A model generated the notes under the pieces. That model was not told where the DNA came from. It worked only from the letters and a program-made list of their open reading frames with translations, and did not search any database. From Penelope pileata (Eukaryota > Chordata > Aves > Galliformes > Cracidae), in assembly GCA_013396635.1 (NCBI GenBank), contig WBMW01005877.1, positions 248,001 to 312,000 on the forward strand: DNA of 64,000 nucleotides, written 5' to 3'. Of this stretch, positions 1 through 13,181 are shown in pieces. The position numbers and the translations under genes were made by a program. The number at the start of each line of letters is the position of its first letter. Positions within the stretch are counted from its first letter, which is position 1.

Positions 1-3000
1 ACTAATACTCAGTCTTCCTTTTTACTACTAATTGAAGAAATCTAAGAACAATTTTAAAGTATGAAATTATTACAGTAAGTCAATAATATAATTCTTTTTT
101 TCAGTGTCCTTCCTGGACAGCTGCACCTCATTCTATGCCCTATTTGTCTGTTTATTTTGTTTGTTTGATGTGGTTACATGTTCCTTCTGCTCTTTTATTT
201 TCATCTTTAGTAAGTTACCTAGCATCCTCAGTCTTTATAGTTCTTTCTTGTGAGTGGAGCCAATCAGGGTTTTACACTTTAACCAAGTTAATCTGTAATA
301 ATTCCTACTTCTCTGCTTTCATTTAATTTGTGACCTTAGTGTTTCTTTTTCATTTAGGCACTACTTTATCTCTTGAGCCTTTGTTTTCGGGAGATTGCTG
401 TAATTACTAGTTCCCTCTATACATTGAAGTCTACCTACTTTTCATGTAACTCCGTCCATCTCTCAGGGTTGTAATAGACACAGTTCTGTAGTCATTCATA
501 CACAGTTTGTTTCATGACTTCTATGTTACCTATTTATGAATTTCATTCATTGATTAGAGTGAAAGCCATTCTCATGGCTAATCTGTGCCTAATACATTCT
601 AATTTATTTGTTCACAGAAAACCTGCCTTGCCTAGCCTTTCTGTTTTTGTATATACACACCTACAGAGACAATACTTCTTTTCCTCTTTGCCAATTTTCA
701 GAGAATTTTACAGGTCTTTCAGTCTTGACTAGATTTCAGATCAAATACATGTATAATTTATAGAGAGAAGAAAGCACGTCCACTCTTTGCCTATCTGTAC
801 AAGTTGTACTCTTGTCATGTCAGTTTTCCAGTTATTGTCTTGCCAAATCCCTTCTTTATTCCCTGCATGCTGTGCATTAGCATACAAAATTGTATGTAAA
901 TAATCTGACCCTTTATTTCCTTTCTGTCTTTCTTGGGATCTTATTCTGAATACTGCTAACCCCATCCCACTGCGGCAATGTTGAGATCCTTTTCAAATTT
1001 CTTTGTATATTCCTACCTATAAACTTTCATCAGTCATCCTGTCTCTTCCCTTGTATCTCTGGTTAAAGCTCTCCTTATTAGATAAGTAGGTCCCCTTACA
1101 GAAAATAGACTCCTTTCCATGCTCAGGGGTATTTGTTCATCTCAGTCACCAAGAAAGTCAAAACTGTCCTGGCATATGCATAACTCTCCAAAATATGTAG
1201 GTTCCTAGTAGTACTTGATCTTCAGCTAGGAAAATGAACAGGCACATCATACAAGTCTCCTGCCTTCCCAGACTGATATCCATGTTTGTTCCTGAAAGTA
1301 CAGACATGAACCAAATATAAGAGCTCCTGAGGTTGTGATCACTGTGAGAGACGAACTTTATCCACTTTACAGTAATCTGTAAGAGCTAGGTTCCTTGAAG
1401 GGAGCACACTCTAGGATGTCAGCTCCAGTAGAGAGATGAGGCCTTTAGGAGGGAATTAGCAGCCTCTGTAGTTTTCTTTTCCGTAGACATTTCTCTTAGG
1501 AATGGAGGCTGTGAGTCTTAGCAGGTGTGTCTTCTCTTCTTCCAATGAAGTTTGACCACTACATGCTGTTAGGACACTGTGCTGTTCTTGACCTCGATAG
1601 TGAAACTGCATCAGTATCCAGCTGAGACGAGCAACCACCTTCTTCCTAGCTGAATGGCCAGTTCTTTCATTGCCATGCTATGGTCCCTGATCTGCTTAGC
1701 TTCCATGGTTTTTGCTCATAGCTATGGTGATACAAATGGTCTCTGCATTTTGACAAACAGGAGATAACAAAAGTGAATGAATGGCACAGCTGTGTTTTTT
1801 TCTTTCCCTAGAATTTTAATAACTCCACAAAGACAAAAGCTCCAACAGTGAAAGAACAAGCTACCCTTCTCTATATCCCTCTCTGCTCCCCTTCCCCTCC
1901 CCCCCAAAAAACCAATTTTTTTTCATGTTTACTCTAATTGCTATTGAAAAGCAAACAACCAGCCTGGCAGCTATCTCATCTCATCCAGGAGATAAAATAG
2001 CAGTTTTAGGAACGGTCAGCTGTTCTCCATTTTAGCCCAGTTTTTGGCCTTTAAGGTGCTGCAATGCTGACACAGCAAAAAAAAAGGCAGCAGGTGGAGG
2101 AAACATCTGCCAGTTTGAGAGGACAAATGCTTTGAGAAACTGAGGTGCAGATTCATAAAGGTACTTTGTACCTTATTTGCTGTTGATGGGAATTAACATT
2201 TTTGAGGATCTGGCTTTCGTGACTCAAACTCCAAAGGATATTGGGCTTAGTGGCAGGCAGAATTAGGTTGCTGAAACTTCGAACTCTAGTGGACTGAGTC
2301 AAACTCGGACATTTGGAAAAAATGGGAAAGATTAAAAAGTAGAGCCAAATTCCCTAATTGAAATATAAGTTGGTAATAATAATAATTCAAAACTTCATAT
2401 TTGCGTGCCCTTGTTAATTTTTCCGTGAAGCTTTAAATCCCAGGTTTGTGGATCTTGAAATTTTCTGTATACTTACAGGTTTAAGTTGAAGAAACTAGAA
2501 TATCAGAACCCTATCCAGCTCGGGCTGTCAGTGCACAAACGGTAAAAAAATAATTCCAGCAGAATCTGTCTGTCTTCTAAATAATGCAAAATACCAGATG
2601 TATGTTTTGCAATATTCTTCATCAGCTGTGAGATTGATTTTGCCTTTCAGTATTTTTCTACCATGATCTCTTCCTCTCAGAAATAGCCACATATCAGTGC
2701 ATATGCAGAATAAATCACTATAGATGTCTTCTGAAAATGCAAGAAAACATGAATTCCCAAGATGAAAGCACTCACACCAACTACATTGAACAATATTTGA
2801 AAAGCCTCAAAATCTCTTTCACATTCTTTCACAGTTGCTTTGTGGTACCACAGGTAAATTACTAGAGCTGGACTGAGCGAATTGCTATATAAAAGAAAAT
2901 CTAACCTTGTCCTGCAGTCTAATGATTTTCTGAGGTTTGAAACACCTTTGTTTGTTTTTAATAATTCTTCATCTGTTCTGTATTGAACATGTAGCTTATA

Positions 3001-4611
3001 TCTGATGTTTAAAGAAGTTATGTAAAATTGCTTTTGTATTATTATGACATTTTAAGCCCAATATTTGTGACATGTGCAAACTTGTCCAAAGTTTGTGTGG
3101 TCATTTTGAGTAAGCATAGCAATATGTATGTAGAAAAGAAAGTTAACTTTTCATATTTGTTGCAGCAGTGGTTAGTATGCTGCATGTATGGTTGGTATGT
3201 AAAAAAGATAATCTAAGAAGAGATTTTTGCTATCAGAAATACTGTCTTCCTCTCTTTCATTTGATTAGACATAGAAATTTTATACTGCATCCATTTTTCA
3301 ATGGAAGCATGTGCGCCATATTTTAAAGAAGAGCTTTTGAAGAGCTGTAGCTAAAAAATAAGACATTATCAAGTTGGAGCTTCACCTTAAGGAACAGACT
3401 TGGTATAGATTGTCTTTTCCATCAGTCTTCAGAGTGTAGGAATTAGGAGTACTATTTCCCTGCTAGAATGACAAGATTATAGCAAACTCAATTCGATTAT
3501 ACATTTATTAAGACATACTTCAAAACAGTTGCATTACATCATGGATTCACAATGAAAAGATGGCATACGCTATTGTGCTTGCCATTTATTATATATTCAA
3601 GACAACTGTGAATGGAAACTAACTACTTAGTGTATGTGATCTTGGCATTTACATGACTTCACACTTAAAAGCTGAACAGTATCATCTTCAAAACGCAGTC
3701 TGTAGATTTAAAAGTGCTACAACTGAGCTAATTTGAATCATGTCTTTCCCAGAAAAGAATTTTCTATGCTCTTGAGGGGGGAAATTAAATTTCTAGTCAC
3801 TCTTTCATTTGCATTTCCTTACTCCAACAGTTTCCTTAATTGGATTATTTCTGAACCAAAAAAGACCAACATTTTATTTAAACAATAGAAATTAGATTTA
3901 TCAAGGAAATGTCTGTTTTAGAAAGCCCACAGTAGCAAATTTAAAAAAAAAAAAAAACAACTTTCAATTTTATCTTCTTGCGTGTATTGTCTCCAGATAT
4001 GAGACACCTCGCCTATTTAGTGGATTTTGCTTCAAAAGGTATTTAGATTGTAGTAAGTTTAGTTTGGAGCAGGATGTCCCAAAACATTCAGCTCTTCTTC
4101 TGAGTTAGTGCCCTTCCAAGCATGTGGTTGGTACATAGGTGGCCAGAAAAACCATATCAGGAGATTTGGATGCATCGGCCTCCAACTACTTTCGTCTATC
4201 CCATTTGGTCTGCTTATCAAAAAAAAAACCCAGAAACCAAAAAACTACAGTTCTGAGCACTAAATCAGCTCAAAGCATAGATAATCTTAACAGCTGGCTT
4301 TTCTTCCCCACATTATCACTGGTGTCTGATATGACATTAAGTCTTTTGGCTCATGTCATTGTCTTGTACAGACATGGACAGCAATCTCAACAGAACTAGC
4401 TGGTTAGCTATTTCTGTTGTTTTTGTTTTAATTTGGTTCCTTAATTTGGTAGAATGAGCAAGTGATTTATTTTAAACCACAAACTTTTCAAAATTAAAAC
4501 ATTTTTAGAAAATGTGAGTTCAGAAAAAAGAAAAAATGGAAGAACCACGTGTTACAATGGCTGTGGAAAACCATTCCACAGTAATGTCTGGCTAATCTGA
4601 TTACACCCACC
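1..4611. other. Unique non-coding sequence, no gene recognised
   Basis: No open frame here exceeds about 86 codons and none resembles a known protein. The stretch is AT-rich. A pyrimidine-rich tract at about 1862-1904 ends in a run of C followed by A6, and there is a 14-base A run near 3943. An 8-bp inverted repeat (CTGTGGAA/TTCCACAG) sits just upstream of the first CR1, near 4561-4581. Confidence 0.6.
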
Positions 4612-4810
4612 TGAGAGAGGATGGTAAGACACTGGAACAAGTTGCCCAGAGAAGTTGTGGATGCCGCCTCCCTGGAAGTATTCAAGGCCAGGCTGGATGG
4701 GGCTTTGGGCAACCTGGTCTAGTGGGAGGTGTCCTTGCCCATGGCAGGGGGGCTGCAACAAGATGATCTCTAAGGTCCCTTCCAATCCAAACCATTCCGT
4801 GATTCTATAA
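4612..4810 (+). mobile_element. CR1 LINE, 5'-truncated 3' end
   Basis: About 200 bp reads as the end of a CR1 element in sense orientation. It begins in the last part of ORF2 (ACTGGAACAAGTTGCCCAGA at 4630-4649). It continues through the 3' untranslated words GGTGTCCTTGCCCATGGCAG and AGATGATCTCTAAGGTCCCT, and ends in the family's short terminal repeat (ATTCCGTGATTCTATAA). CR1 copies are usually 5'-truncated like this because reverse transcription starts at the 3' end. No target-site duplication is obvious, as is normal for CR1. The substitutions suggest moderate age. The 5' boundary is approximate. Confidence 0.9.
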
Positions 4811-7800
4811 TCTGATCTTAAAATCCCTCAGTGGTGGAAATTCTATAAACTGTTTATCTATTCTACTCTAAACAGTGGTATTACCATCACTTTTGTTTTG
4901 TTTTTAGTCCTAGCTTAAGTCTTATCTGCTTTATACTTGTTCTTTCACCCCAAATGAGCACTGAGAACAGTCTGTTTCCTTTGCTTTACTGCAGCTGTCA
5001 AACAGCTGAAGACCGTTACCAAATAAGCTCTTTTCTAGGCTTTTCTACTAGAACAAAAAGCTGTAAGATAATAACTAAGTTTTAGCTCTTAGGTTTTCAA
5101 ATTCTGAAGACTATCATCATTTAAATACTATAAGAATAAGAAGCTTGATTTCTTCCCTTTGTTCATTAATTCCACACGTTAAAATGCATCCATATCTAGT
5201 TAGACTGTGAGCTTGCAGAATGTCCAGGGGATATACTGAAGAGGTTTAACTGAAGCATTTCTGAAACCAGCATCTCCATGTCATTCTAAACGCATTTAGA
5301 CTTTATATAAAAAAGAATTTGAGAAAGGAGTGCCTCACTGGCTGTAATGATACTAGCTTCATTCCTTCAATGACCAGTTAGTTCTCTGGTGACATGGTAA
5401 GGATTTGCTAACAGAGAAGTCATGGTAGCAGTGAGCATACAGGTGGGAAGTCTTCTCACAAGGGTAAGCGTGCATACCAGTGTAGCATACATGTACTGTG
5501 TGGGATGTGCTGTCCAGCTGCTGCTGCTCCCACTTAGTTCTCAGCAAGACAGAAGCTAAAAAGTTAGGTCTTCATTACTGTATTTGAGCATTTAGGGTTG
5601 TATGCTCAAAGTTACTCAAATTACTTGAGTGTTCATTGATGAAAATAATGAAAATAAAGGGGCATCACTCTCTTAAATGCTTTTTTAATAGCACTGTTAA
5701 ATTCATTCTTCTGCATTTTCAGAATGGTGGAAATCAAATATCCCCACCAATGTTGTATTTTAAAAGTAGTTTATTGATTGTGACTAAGTCTGAGCCCAGT
5801 TTTATGTTCATATCTTGAAAACTGTTTCATTTGCAGCTTTGTCTAAAGCTTCCTATGGAAAAGCTATTTTATTTTGTCTCAGGGCACGGTAAGAGGTCTA
5901 TGTAAAATAATATAGGAATTATTATTTTAAAGAAACAGCAATAATATGTTTTTATACCAGCACAGATGAGTTTAGAATACTTCATTACTATGCAATATCA
6001 TTCCTGCATACTTTTGTAAATACTGCTTAAAATATTCTTGATGTTAATCAAAACACTTGTCTTGTTCATAGCTCTCTGGGGAATGAAATTTTAGCAGGAA
6101 GGCTTCATGATTGAAAAGTTTTAAATTTTCACCATACCTCTTCTCATTCCCCTTTAATTTTCATCTTTCTTCCTGTTCTTCACTGCATGCACACATGCAC
6201 ATGTGCACACACAAGAGTTTGTGATGTAAAGACAGAACTACCAGCAGACTGGATTAGACAAGTCCATATGCCATTTTTAAAAACAAGGCTCATCTATGGT
6301 TGCAAAACAAATACTTGTGTTTTACTCAAGCAAAATATGGATACAAGGCATGACAGACCCAGCGAAACAATTAAGGAGACACATATGGCACTTAAAGAAT
6401 GGAGCAGTCTGATGTTCAGCTCGTGTTCCAGAAAGAATTGAAATATAACATATTAGATCAGCTTATTCAAATACTGCTTATGGAAATTAGCAATTTGACA
6501 TTATTTTCAGAGAGATACAGTGGCTGCCAACCACAGTACAATGAAGATTTGCGTAAACCCCTAGGGAAGTAACATAGTGTCACAATTACAAAAGGGCATG
6601 TAGATAACATTAATTCCTGCTCATGGAAAGAAGACATTAATGATGAATTCCTAAATCTCTTTAAAAAAAAAAAGAAAGAAAGAAAGAAAAGACAAAAATC
6701 TGGATTTTTTTACTCTATTTGATTAGAATTATCTTTAGCCTTTGATTTTATTAAAACATACATGCTTTTTATAAGAAAGTGTTCACTTTCCTTTGCCTAT
6801 CTTTTGTTATCTTTGCACCCTACAGGGCTGTAATCTAACTAGTGATTGCTTGTAGAATTATTTTACAGCATTGCTCAGCAAAACAGAATGTACAGCTAAA
6901 ATAACCTAAGGTGTGATAGAAAATCCTAACTTGCTCAGTGCAAGGTGTTATTGACTTAATACGGTGTCCTACTATATTTCTGGTGGGTTTTTGTTTATTT
7001 TTGGTTTTTATTCAGTGTCAGTAATGCCTCACAAACCTTAAGACACTTCTCTACTTTCACAAAATGGGCATATCTCTTGGTCAGAAGATCAGCATACTCA
7101 TTAAATTGAGAAAAAAATAATTTCTGATTACTCCCACATTTAGTTTTTCCTTTTAAACTGTATCTTTCCCCAGCCACCATTCCTGTGTCATATAGCACAA
7201 AAGTCAATGCTAGAATAAAACATTTCAAGTGAAAGGAAAATTTTATTTACAGGAAATATTTGCAACATTGTTTGGAATTCCAGTATTTGTGTAGGATGGA
7301 AATTTTCTGTCTAATTGTAAAACCTCTAATTTACCATTCAGAGGGAGCATGGAAGTAACGGTATCTCATAGCTAGAAGTCCAAAGAACAATGTATTCAAA
7401 ATCTAAGTGTACTGAAATGTATGCAGTATCTTTCTTAATCTCTTTTTACAGATCTGTTTACCCTACTATTATTTGAAAGAAAAAACACCACTATTCAGCC
7501 TTCTGTATTTACAGTGAACTTCTATAAGAGGCATTGCTTCCTTTTCTTTCCACTTATCCACAATGAAAAGTGACAATAATCAGATCTATTTTATTCCAAA
7601 AAGTAGTTACTTAGCAACTGTGAACCTGATTCTAAACTTCAGGATGTGCGTACATTTTAGCCAATTTCCCCAGCTGTTCAGCATTATGTTTTTATTTTCT
7701 GAGAGAAAACTGGGATTGCAAAAGTATTCCCTGTTGAAATAAATTCAATTCATCCACATCCTTCTGCCAAAATACAACAGAAATCTCTTACACGGCTATT

Positions 7801-8835
7801 GTGTGCTCAACTGCCCTATACAGAACAATATCGATAGTATATCATTTTAAATGTGAGCCTAATAGCAAAAAAAAGGCCCACTGCAGTCTCTATTTAACTG
7901 GAAGAAGCTGTTGAGGTTGAGAGGTGGAGTGTCGATTAGACAATGAATATGAAGTTTTACAAATCTTCTAGTGACAGTAATATACCCTTGATTCTGCCAC
8001 CCTTCCCACACTGTTGTTCTTTGTAGCGTATGGAGTCCAACTAAAAGCAATAGGAAGACACTGCGGCAAATATTTCTCAGTGTGCTTAAGTGTAGCAGAA
8101 CTGGAACTTCAATAAATAGCAATGAATAATGGAAAAAGTTTTTCAATGAAAAAAATCTCACCTCTCACCTTTTCCTCCATGCAAGTCTCACTGGTATAGA
8201 TTTCTTGCTCAATGTAAAAGAATGTAGCTGCATGTCTGACACCTGTAAAATAGCTGGCAAGGCTAACGAGGCCCCTCCACGCATAACAGATATTCATATG
8301 TGCATAACTATATATATACATTCAAATCAGTACACACAGCCAAATTAAAGCCCTTAAAATGCTTATGCAGACAACTCCAAGATGGTGCAGCTATGAAATG
8401 TATAAACTTCATAGACACGTATAAATGAGCAATAACCATCCAATGGCCATGTCAGTTACAGTCCTAATAATGAGACAGAAAAAAATCTCAGGAAAAAAAA
8501 TGGTCTTAGGAGCTTTTCATTGCAAGTTAAGTGATTACTTAACCACTATTTTTTGACTATGCTATTTCAAATTGCCCAATTATCAAAAGACTGTAGAATA
8601 TTTTATAACCATCAAACTAATAGTACAAATATTTAAATATTATTCCAAATAAGATATAGTCATTGAAAAAAATATATATTTCAGGCAGAAAAATAATATA
8701 TTTTACATAATTTAACCTTGTTGCTTACAGAAGTTACTACAAGGTTTGAGCTGTTTTTATTTGGTTTGTATAAACTATTGATTTTTGCTAGAGGTTAGAG
8801 CAAAGGTTTTGGATTTTCTGCTCTATTTTTGTCAG
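4811..8835. other. Unique non-coding sequence with short simple repeats
   Basis: No supported gene; open frames are at most about 100 codons and carry no motif. Small features are an alternating CA/TG patch at 6183-6212 and an A12 run continuing into GAAA repeats at 6663-6690. The reading frames at 7859-8321 on the minus strand are chance openings. Confidence 0.6.
6663..6690. repeat. A-run with (GAAA)n microsatellite
   Basis: Twelve A residues lead directly into four GAAA units. This kind of tract often marks the tail of an old retroposed sequence, but nothing recognisable precedes it. Confidence 0.8.
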
Positions 8836-8960
8836 TGTCAAGGTTATATGGTCTTGACCACATCAATTTATTTACCGTTCTTCAGCTTTGTCACCTGTAA
8901 AATATGTCCATCAAACATCTCAAAGGAGACAGTGTAACTTCACTGTAGTTTTTAAAACTT
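8836..8960 (+). mobile_element. Possible MIR-like SINE relic
   Basis: The order TCTTGACC..., TTTACCGTTCTTCAGCTTTG, then CACCTGTAAAAT resembles the core of the ancient amniote MIR SINE, which has a run like CTTGGGCAAGTCACTTAACC...TCAGTTTCCTCATCTGTAAAAT. The match is a chain of short words with several gaps. No tRNA-derived head is visible. It could be coincidence in AT-rich sequence. Limits are approximate. Confidence 0.3.
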
Positions 8961-11900
8961 ACCCATGTAAAATATTGTTTTTAAACATTTTACATTTAAG
9001 CGCGTGCTAAATCTTTTAATAAAGTCAGATGGATCTATCAGAACTTTTATATTTACTAACATAGAAGAAGGCATAAGATTTCATTTAGTTACTCTTTGTG
9101 CTCCCTGACTTAAACTTCACTACAAAATTTCTTCAAGATTGTGTTATGATAAGGAATCTGTCTTTTCCTGCATTGCTTTAGGTCTGTTAATCTACTTTTT
9201 GTTATTGTTTTAACCTACTTTTGTTGTTGTTTTAACACCCAGATGTTTTGTTTGTTTGCTCTAACATATTTTTTTTACTGGCTTAAAGGGCTATTAGGTA
9301 TTTTGTTATTATTTACCCTGTTACTCATCTGCATGCCCTATATCTTTTGTATGTAAGGTATTCTATTTGATGAAATCCCTGGAGATAATCCTAATATAAC
9401 AAAAAATAAAACAAAATGCTTGATGATGGGACTACCGCAAGAGTTAGAGCAGACTGATATTAGATTGGTTGAAGTTGTTATCACATTCCATACTGGTTTC
9501 CATTATGCCCATGCTACCTATCAGGGTCAAAATAGACATGTTTATCTGATTGATTTGGTTGTGTTATTTTGTTTATGGTTTGTGTTTTTGTTTTTTTAAA
9601 AACATTGAGATTGGAATTATTTTGTTCATTCTTTCACTTGTGAATTGAGATGCCTTTGGTACCATGGATAAAACAGCAAGTGTGATAAAATCTGTGTCGA
9701 GCCTTTCAGAATAATGAGTGGACTGGGGTTTTTCCAAGGAATCTAACTGTGCTTAGCATCGAGAGAACCTTAAGATTAATGAACATGAAACACCTTTTAA
9801 AAAGTGACTTATCTTTAAATATGGAAGGAATCTAGATTGAACAGTGAGATATCTTCAGTATTGGTCATGTAGTAAAAGAGAGAAATTCTACTTAATATTG
9901 ATTTATAAAGAAATGTGCTTTTTAAAATTGCACAGTTTTTTTTTTTTTTAATAAGATCTGGGATAAAATGAGTAAGATAACAACACAGAGATCATATGTG
10001 CATTCATTGTGCAATGTTTCACGATCTGTCTAATGAATATATCACATGGACATCTATATGTGTACATCTATATGTGTGTATACACCTGTGTCTGCACTCC
10101 TGTATGTCTATTAGTCACTTGATCTGGAGAATGAAAACAGCTGAAGTTTTAAAACTTCAGCTTAGTTCCTCACTTGTGGAAAGATGCTCTTTCTTTAATG
10201 CAAAATGGATATTACGCAAAGAAGCTAATGCTAGTGCCAGTTTCCTGTAGAATCTAAAAGCCCATCAATGTGTGAAAATGATTGTTTATGTCTGTGGAGC
10301 TAACAACATGAAATATGCAAAATTCATTATCCATGCTTTTAAACTATTGTGGGCAACTTACATATTTGTTCAAAAGCAAGAAGAAGATTTGGTACAGGTT
10401 TGGTAGGCATTCTTTGCAACACATTCCAGAAACATTCCATCTTGCAAAATGATCAAAGTCCTAACCCCCCTGAATTGCTTTCAGGCAGAAGAATCAGGCC
10501 TTGTTCTCTATGATAAAATCTCTTTTTAACAAGTGTCTGAAATGTAGACAAGGTCAGCAGGTAGCACAGCATGATTCTGCAACGTAGACAATGAAACTTT
10601 ATAAGTTCTGTACTTAGGAGAATAAATTTTCAGGAAGAATTGGAGAGGAAGGCAGTAAAAAAAAATCTGTAAAGTAAGTGATAAATTCAAAAAAGGATTT
10701 AATTTATATTTTCCATTGCCTGCCAGATACAAGGCTGTCTTCTGCTGTCAATATAAACATGAAATATGTAACACCCACATATATAAACTCTCCTCCACCA
10801 GAAGAATATCTCTAATCTTCCTCCCATCCTCCCTCTGCCCATCACTACTGCCTCTCTACAGCTTAAGTCTACCTCTATCTCTTGCCACCATCTCCTCAAA
10901 TTTACTAGCTTCAGACTGTCAAACTGCCACATGTGCAAACTATAACTCATTGATTTTCTGTGTGATATTTGTTGTAGTGGTAGTACAGATGGGAAGGATG
11001 AAAAGCAGAAGGGTTTACAAAACTTGTGTTAACCGACATGAATTAATAAAGTCAGTAACCACTACCACCTTTTTAGCTTGGATGACCTTGGCTCCACCCA
11101 AAGAGGAGTACTTCCTGCTGGTAGCAATGCTGTATCATGACTTTTGGTCAACACGGGTTTAACAGAAGCAATGAGTGATCAGACATGATGGGTTGGTTTT
11201 GTCTGCATCTGTGCTGGACCCAGTCCTTATTTACATGTTTCAGATACCTGCCCTCAAACCATTCCCTAATTTCTCTCTCACGGATGCAAAAATGAAGAAA
11301 TCATGGAGATGTATTTCCTGTAAAAAGAGAAAAACAGACATAGGAAATTCAAAACTTTTGCAAAATAGATACTCATGTGCCAAAAGCACAGTGAACTAAT
11401 GTGCCAGTTGGCAAGATGCAAACCATCTGAAGGCACTTAGTAAGGTGAGACTTTCACAGGAACTTGTTCAGCTGTCAGGTTCACAGAGCTGCTGAAAGCA
11501 ATGATAGCTGCAGCTCACATTTCACAGGTGGGAGTTCTTTCTTTTCTATTTTCTGATGTAATGAGTACATTGGATTCTCCATAGAAACATAAGGATGAAG
11601 ATGTTCTCAGTTTACTTTTAATTTAATGTCTTTCCTCTAAATCAAAGATTTCGATGCAAAAATCTATCATTCAAGGACACTGTGAATTAGCTATGCTCTT
11701 TGGAGTTGAGTGGGTTAGCAAAACCAGAAGTGGATATACTTCCTTATACTAATTACCTCATCTACGAAAAATATGAAGCCAGTGATTTTTTTCATAAAAT
11801 AACTCACCCAACTGTAATTCACCAAAAGCTGCTAATAGCCCCAAGATTCTTCATTTGATTAAATTGCTTTGTGAAAATTGTAATAGGAGAATCTGGGATG

Positions 11901-12004
11901 GTTAAAGAAAAGAGAGGTAAGCTACTTGTAAGCTGGGGAGACTTTGGGAACTCATTATTCATGCAGCACAGAATGTTTATGAGGAATGTACATGAGATCG
12001 CATG
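8961..12004. other. Unique non-coding sequence
   Basis: No gene recognised. The 148-codon frame at 10716-11162 (+) owes its length to a serine/leucine/proline-rich run encoded by a pyrimidine-rich tract at about 10790-10910, and it has no domain. The stretch also holds a 24-bp perfect palindrome at 10139-10162 and a TATGTGT/ACATCTA-rich patch at 10048-10085. Confidence 0.55.
10139..10162. repeat. 24-bp perfect palindrome
   Basis: AGCTGAAGTTTT is followed immediately by its exact reverse complement with no spacer, giving a symmetric 24-mer centred on TTTTAAAA. No transposon end is recognisable on either side. It may be chance, an uncharacterised binding site, or a cruciform-capable site. Confidence 0.9.
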
Positions 12005-12329
12005 AATTTTGCGAATCAAGAAACAAAACTGCTTCAGACACTTCCTTTGCAATCCCAGGCAAAGTGTCATAGACTTTTACAACAGACATACTCAAAGGTT
12101 TCACACAAGTCCAGCTACACAGCACACCTTTCCAGGAAGCAGCCTAGCTCTGCGAGATGTTCTCTCTCCAGCGCTGGCCTTTATATGAGCTCAGGGTGGC
12201 TCTGCCCTGGGTCCACCCCTCCCGGTCACATGGGGAGCACAGGAACAAACAATTTTCCTGCGCTCCCTGGGCCAGCCACACCAGGTGCTCAATCACCAGT
12301 ACAAGCCCTGACTTAACAATTCTCCTACA
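12005..12329 (-). mobile_element. Solo LTR of an endogenous retrovirus-like element (probable)
   Basis: Read on the minus strand, the block starts with TG (TGTAGGAGAATTG, from 12329) and has a GC-richer U3-like part containing GTGACCGGGAGGGG. It then has a TATA box (CATATAAAGG) about 145 bases in, followed by an R/U5-like part that runs into AT-rich flank. This is the architecture of a short avian LTR. No gag, pol or env coding sequence lies on either side, so it would be a solo LTR left by recombination. The inner end (near 12005) and the target duplication could not be fixed: a TTCATAC/TTCATGC pair flanks the block but leaves no clean CA terminus. An unrelated promoter-like block is the alternative. 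Confidence 0.5.
12177..12187 (-). promoter_or_regulatory. TATA box of the probable LTR
   Basis: The minus-strand sequence TCATATAAAGG lies in the one GC-rich patch of this neighbourhood. The sequence 25-35 bases downstream would be the transcription start if the LTR were active. Nothing here shows activity. Confidence 0.4.
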
Positions 12330-12537
12330 GTATGAAAAGGTACAGATTTTAGGTGAAAGCATATGGGAAAACAGTGTTACAGAAAAAGCATTATGTGGTT
12401 AAGGAAACAGCAACCAAAATCAAACTAATAATAACAATAACAATAAAATCTAGGAAATGTATTCAAATAAAAAAATGGGAAGAAAGGAAGGGAAGAAAGG
12501 AGGGAATACTAGGCACACTATCACGCCAGTTAAACTG

Positions 12538-12566
12538 TGTCCTCTCTGACATCATCAGAGAGGACA
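12538..12566. repeat. 12-bp perfect inverted repeat, 5-base loop
   Basis: TGTCCTCTCTGA and its exact reverse complement TCAGAGAGGACA are separated by CATCA. The structure lies about 210 bases beyond the probable LTR, just after a purine-rich stretch. It would fold as a stable hairpin if transcribed. It is too short for a microRNA precursor. Confidence 0.85.
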
Positions 12567-13181
12567 TCAAAAAACAAAGGAAAACTGAACACTGACAATT
12601 GTCCTTATTGGTAACCTTGACAAACATCCCTGCCTTCTAAAATTTCAACACACCTAATGCGATACCTTCCCTTCTAACCAGTTTCTTGCCCATCCTTTAT
12701 TTTCTCAGCTATTGAACTCGCTTTATTTTCATGTCTCGCATTACTTTTTTGCTGCAACTTTCTTAGCTTCAAGCTTTTTGCTCTAACTACCTTTGAGATT
12801 CAGTCAGTTAAGCACAGCTATTTTCAATAATTTCAATATATATTCACTATCAGACTTCTGTTTTAACTTGCACTCGTAGTAAGAAGGTAATAATAGAATG
12901 GGTGAACTGTTTGTTTGCTCAGCCAAAATCCAGCTTCTTCATTGCTATGATAAGTTACTCATTTTCCATTCTGATAGATCAGCCACTTAGAAATGGAATT
13001 ATTTTTTAAAAGAAACAAAGAACTGGGTTCCCTGCCATTGCTGTATAAAACAATCTCCTCTGAAAAGTCTGCCAAATGTACTCCAAGGTCAACTTGTACG
13101 AGCATGATTTGGAAATGTACTGCAGGACATTAAATTTCCTTTACAAATTCTTCTCCATGGACAATCAACTTTCACAGACAC

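Noticed and set aside
10716..11162. 148-codon plus-strand open frame
   Set aside because: Its length comes from a pyrimidine-rich tract giving a low-complexity Ser/Leu/Pro run, and no domain or splice context supports it.
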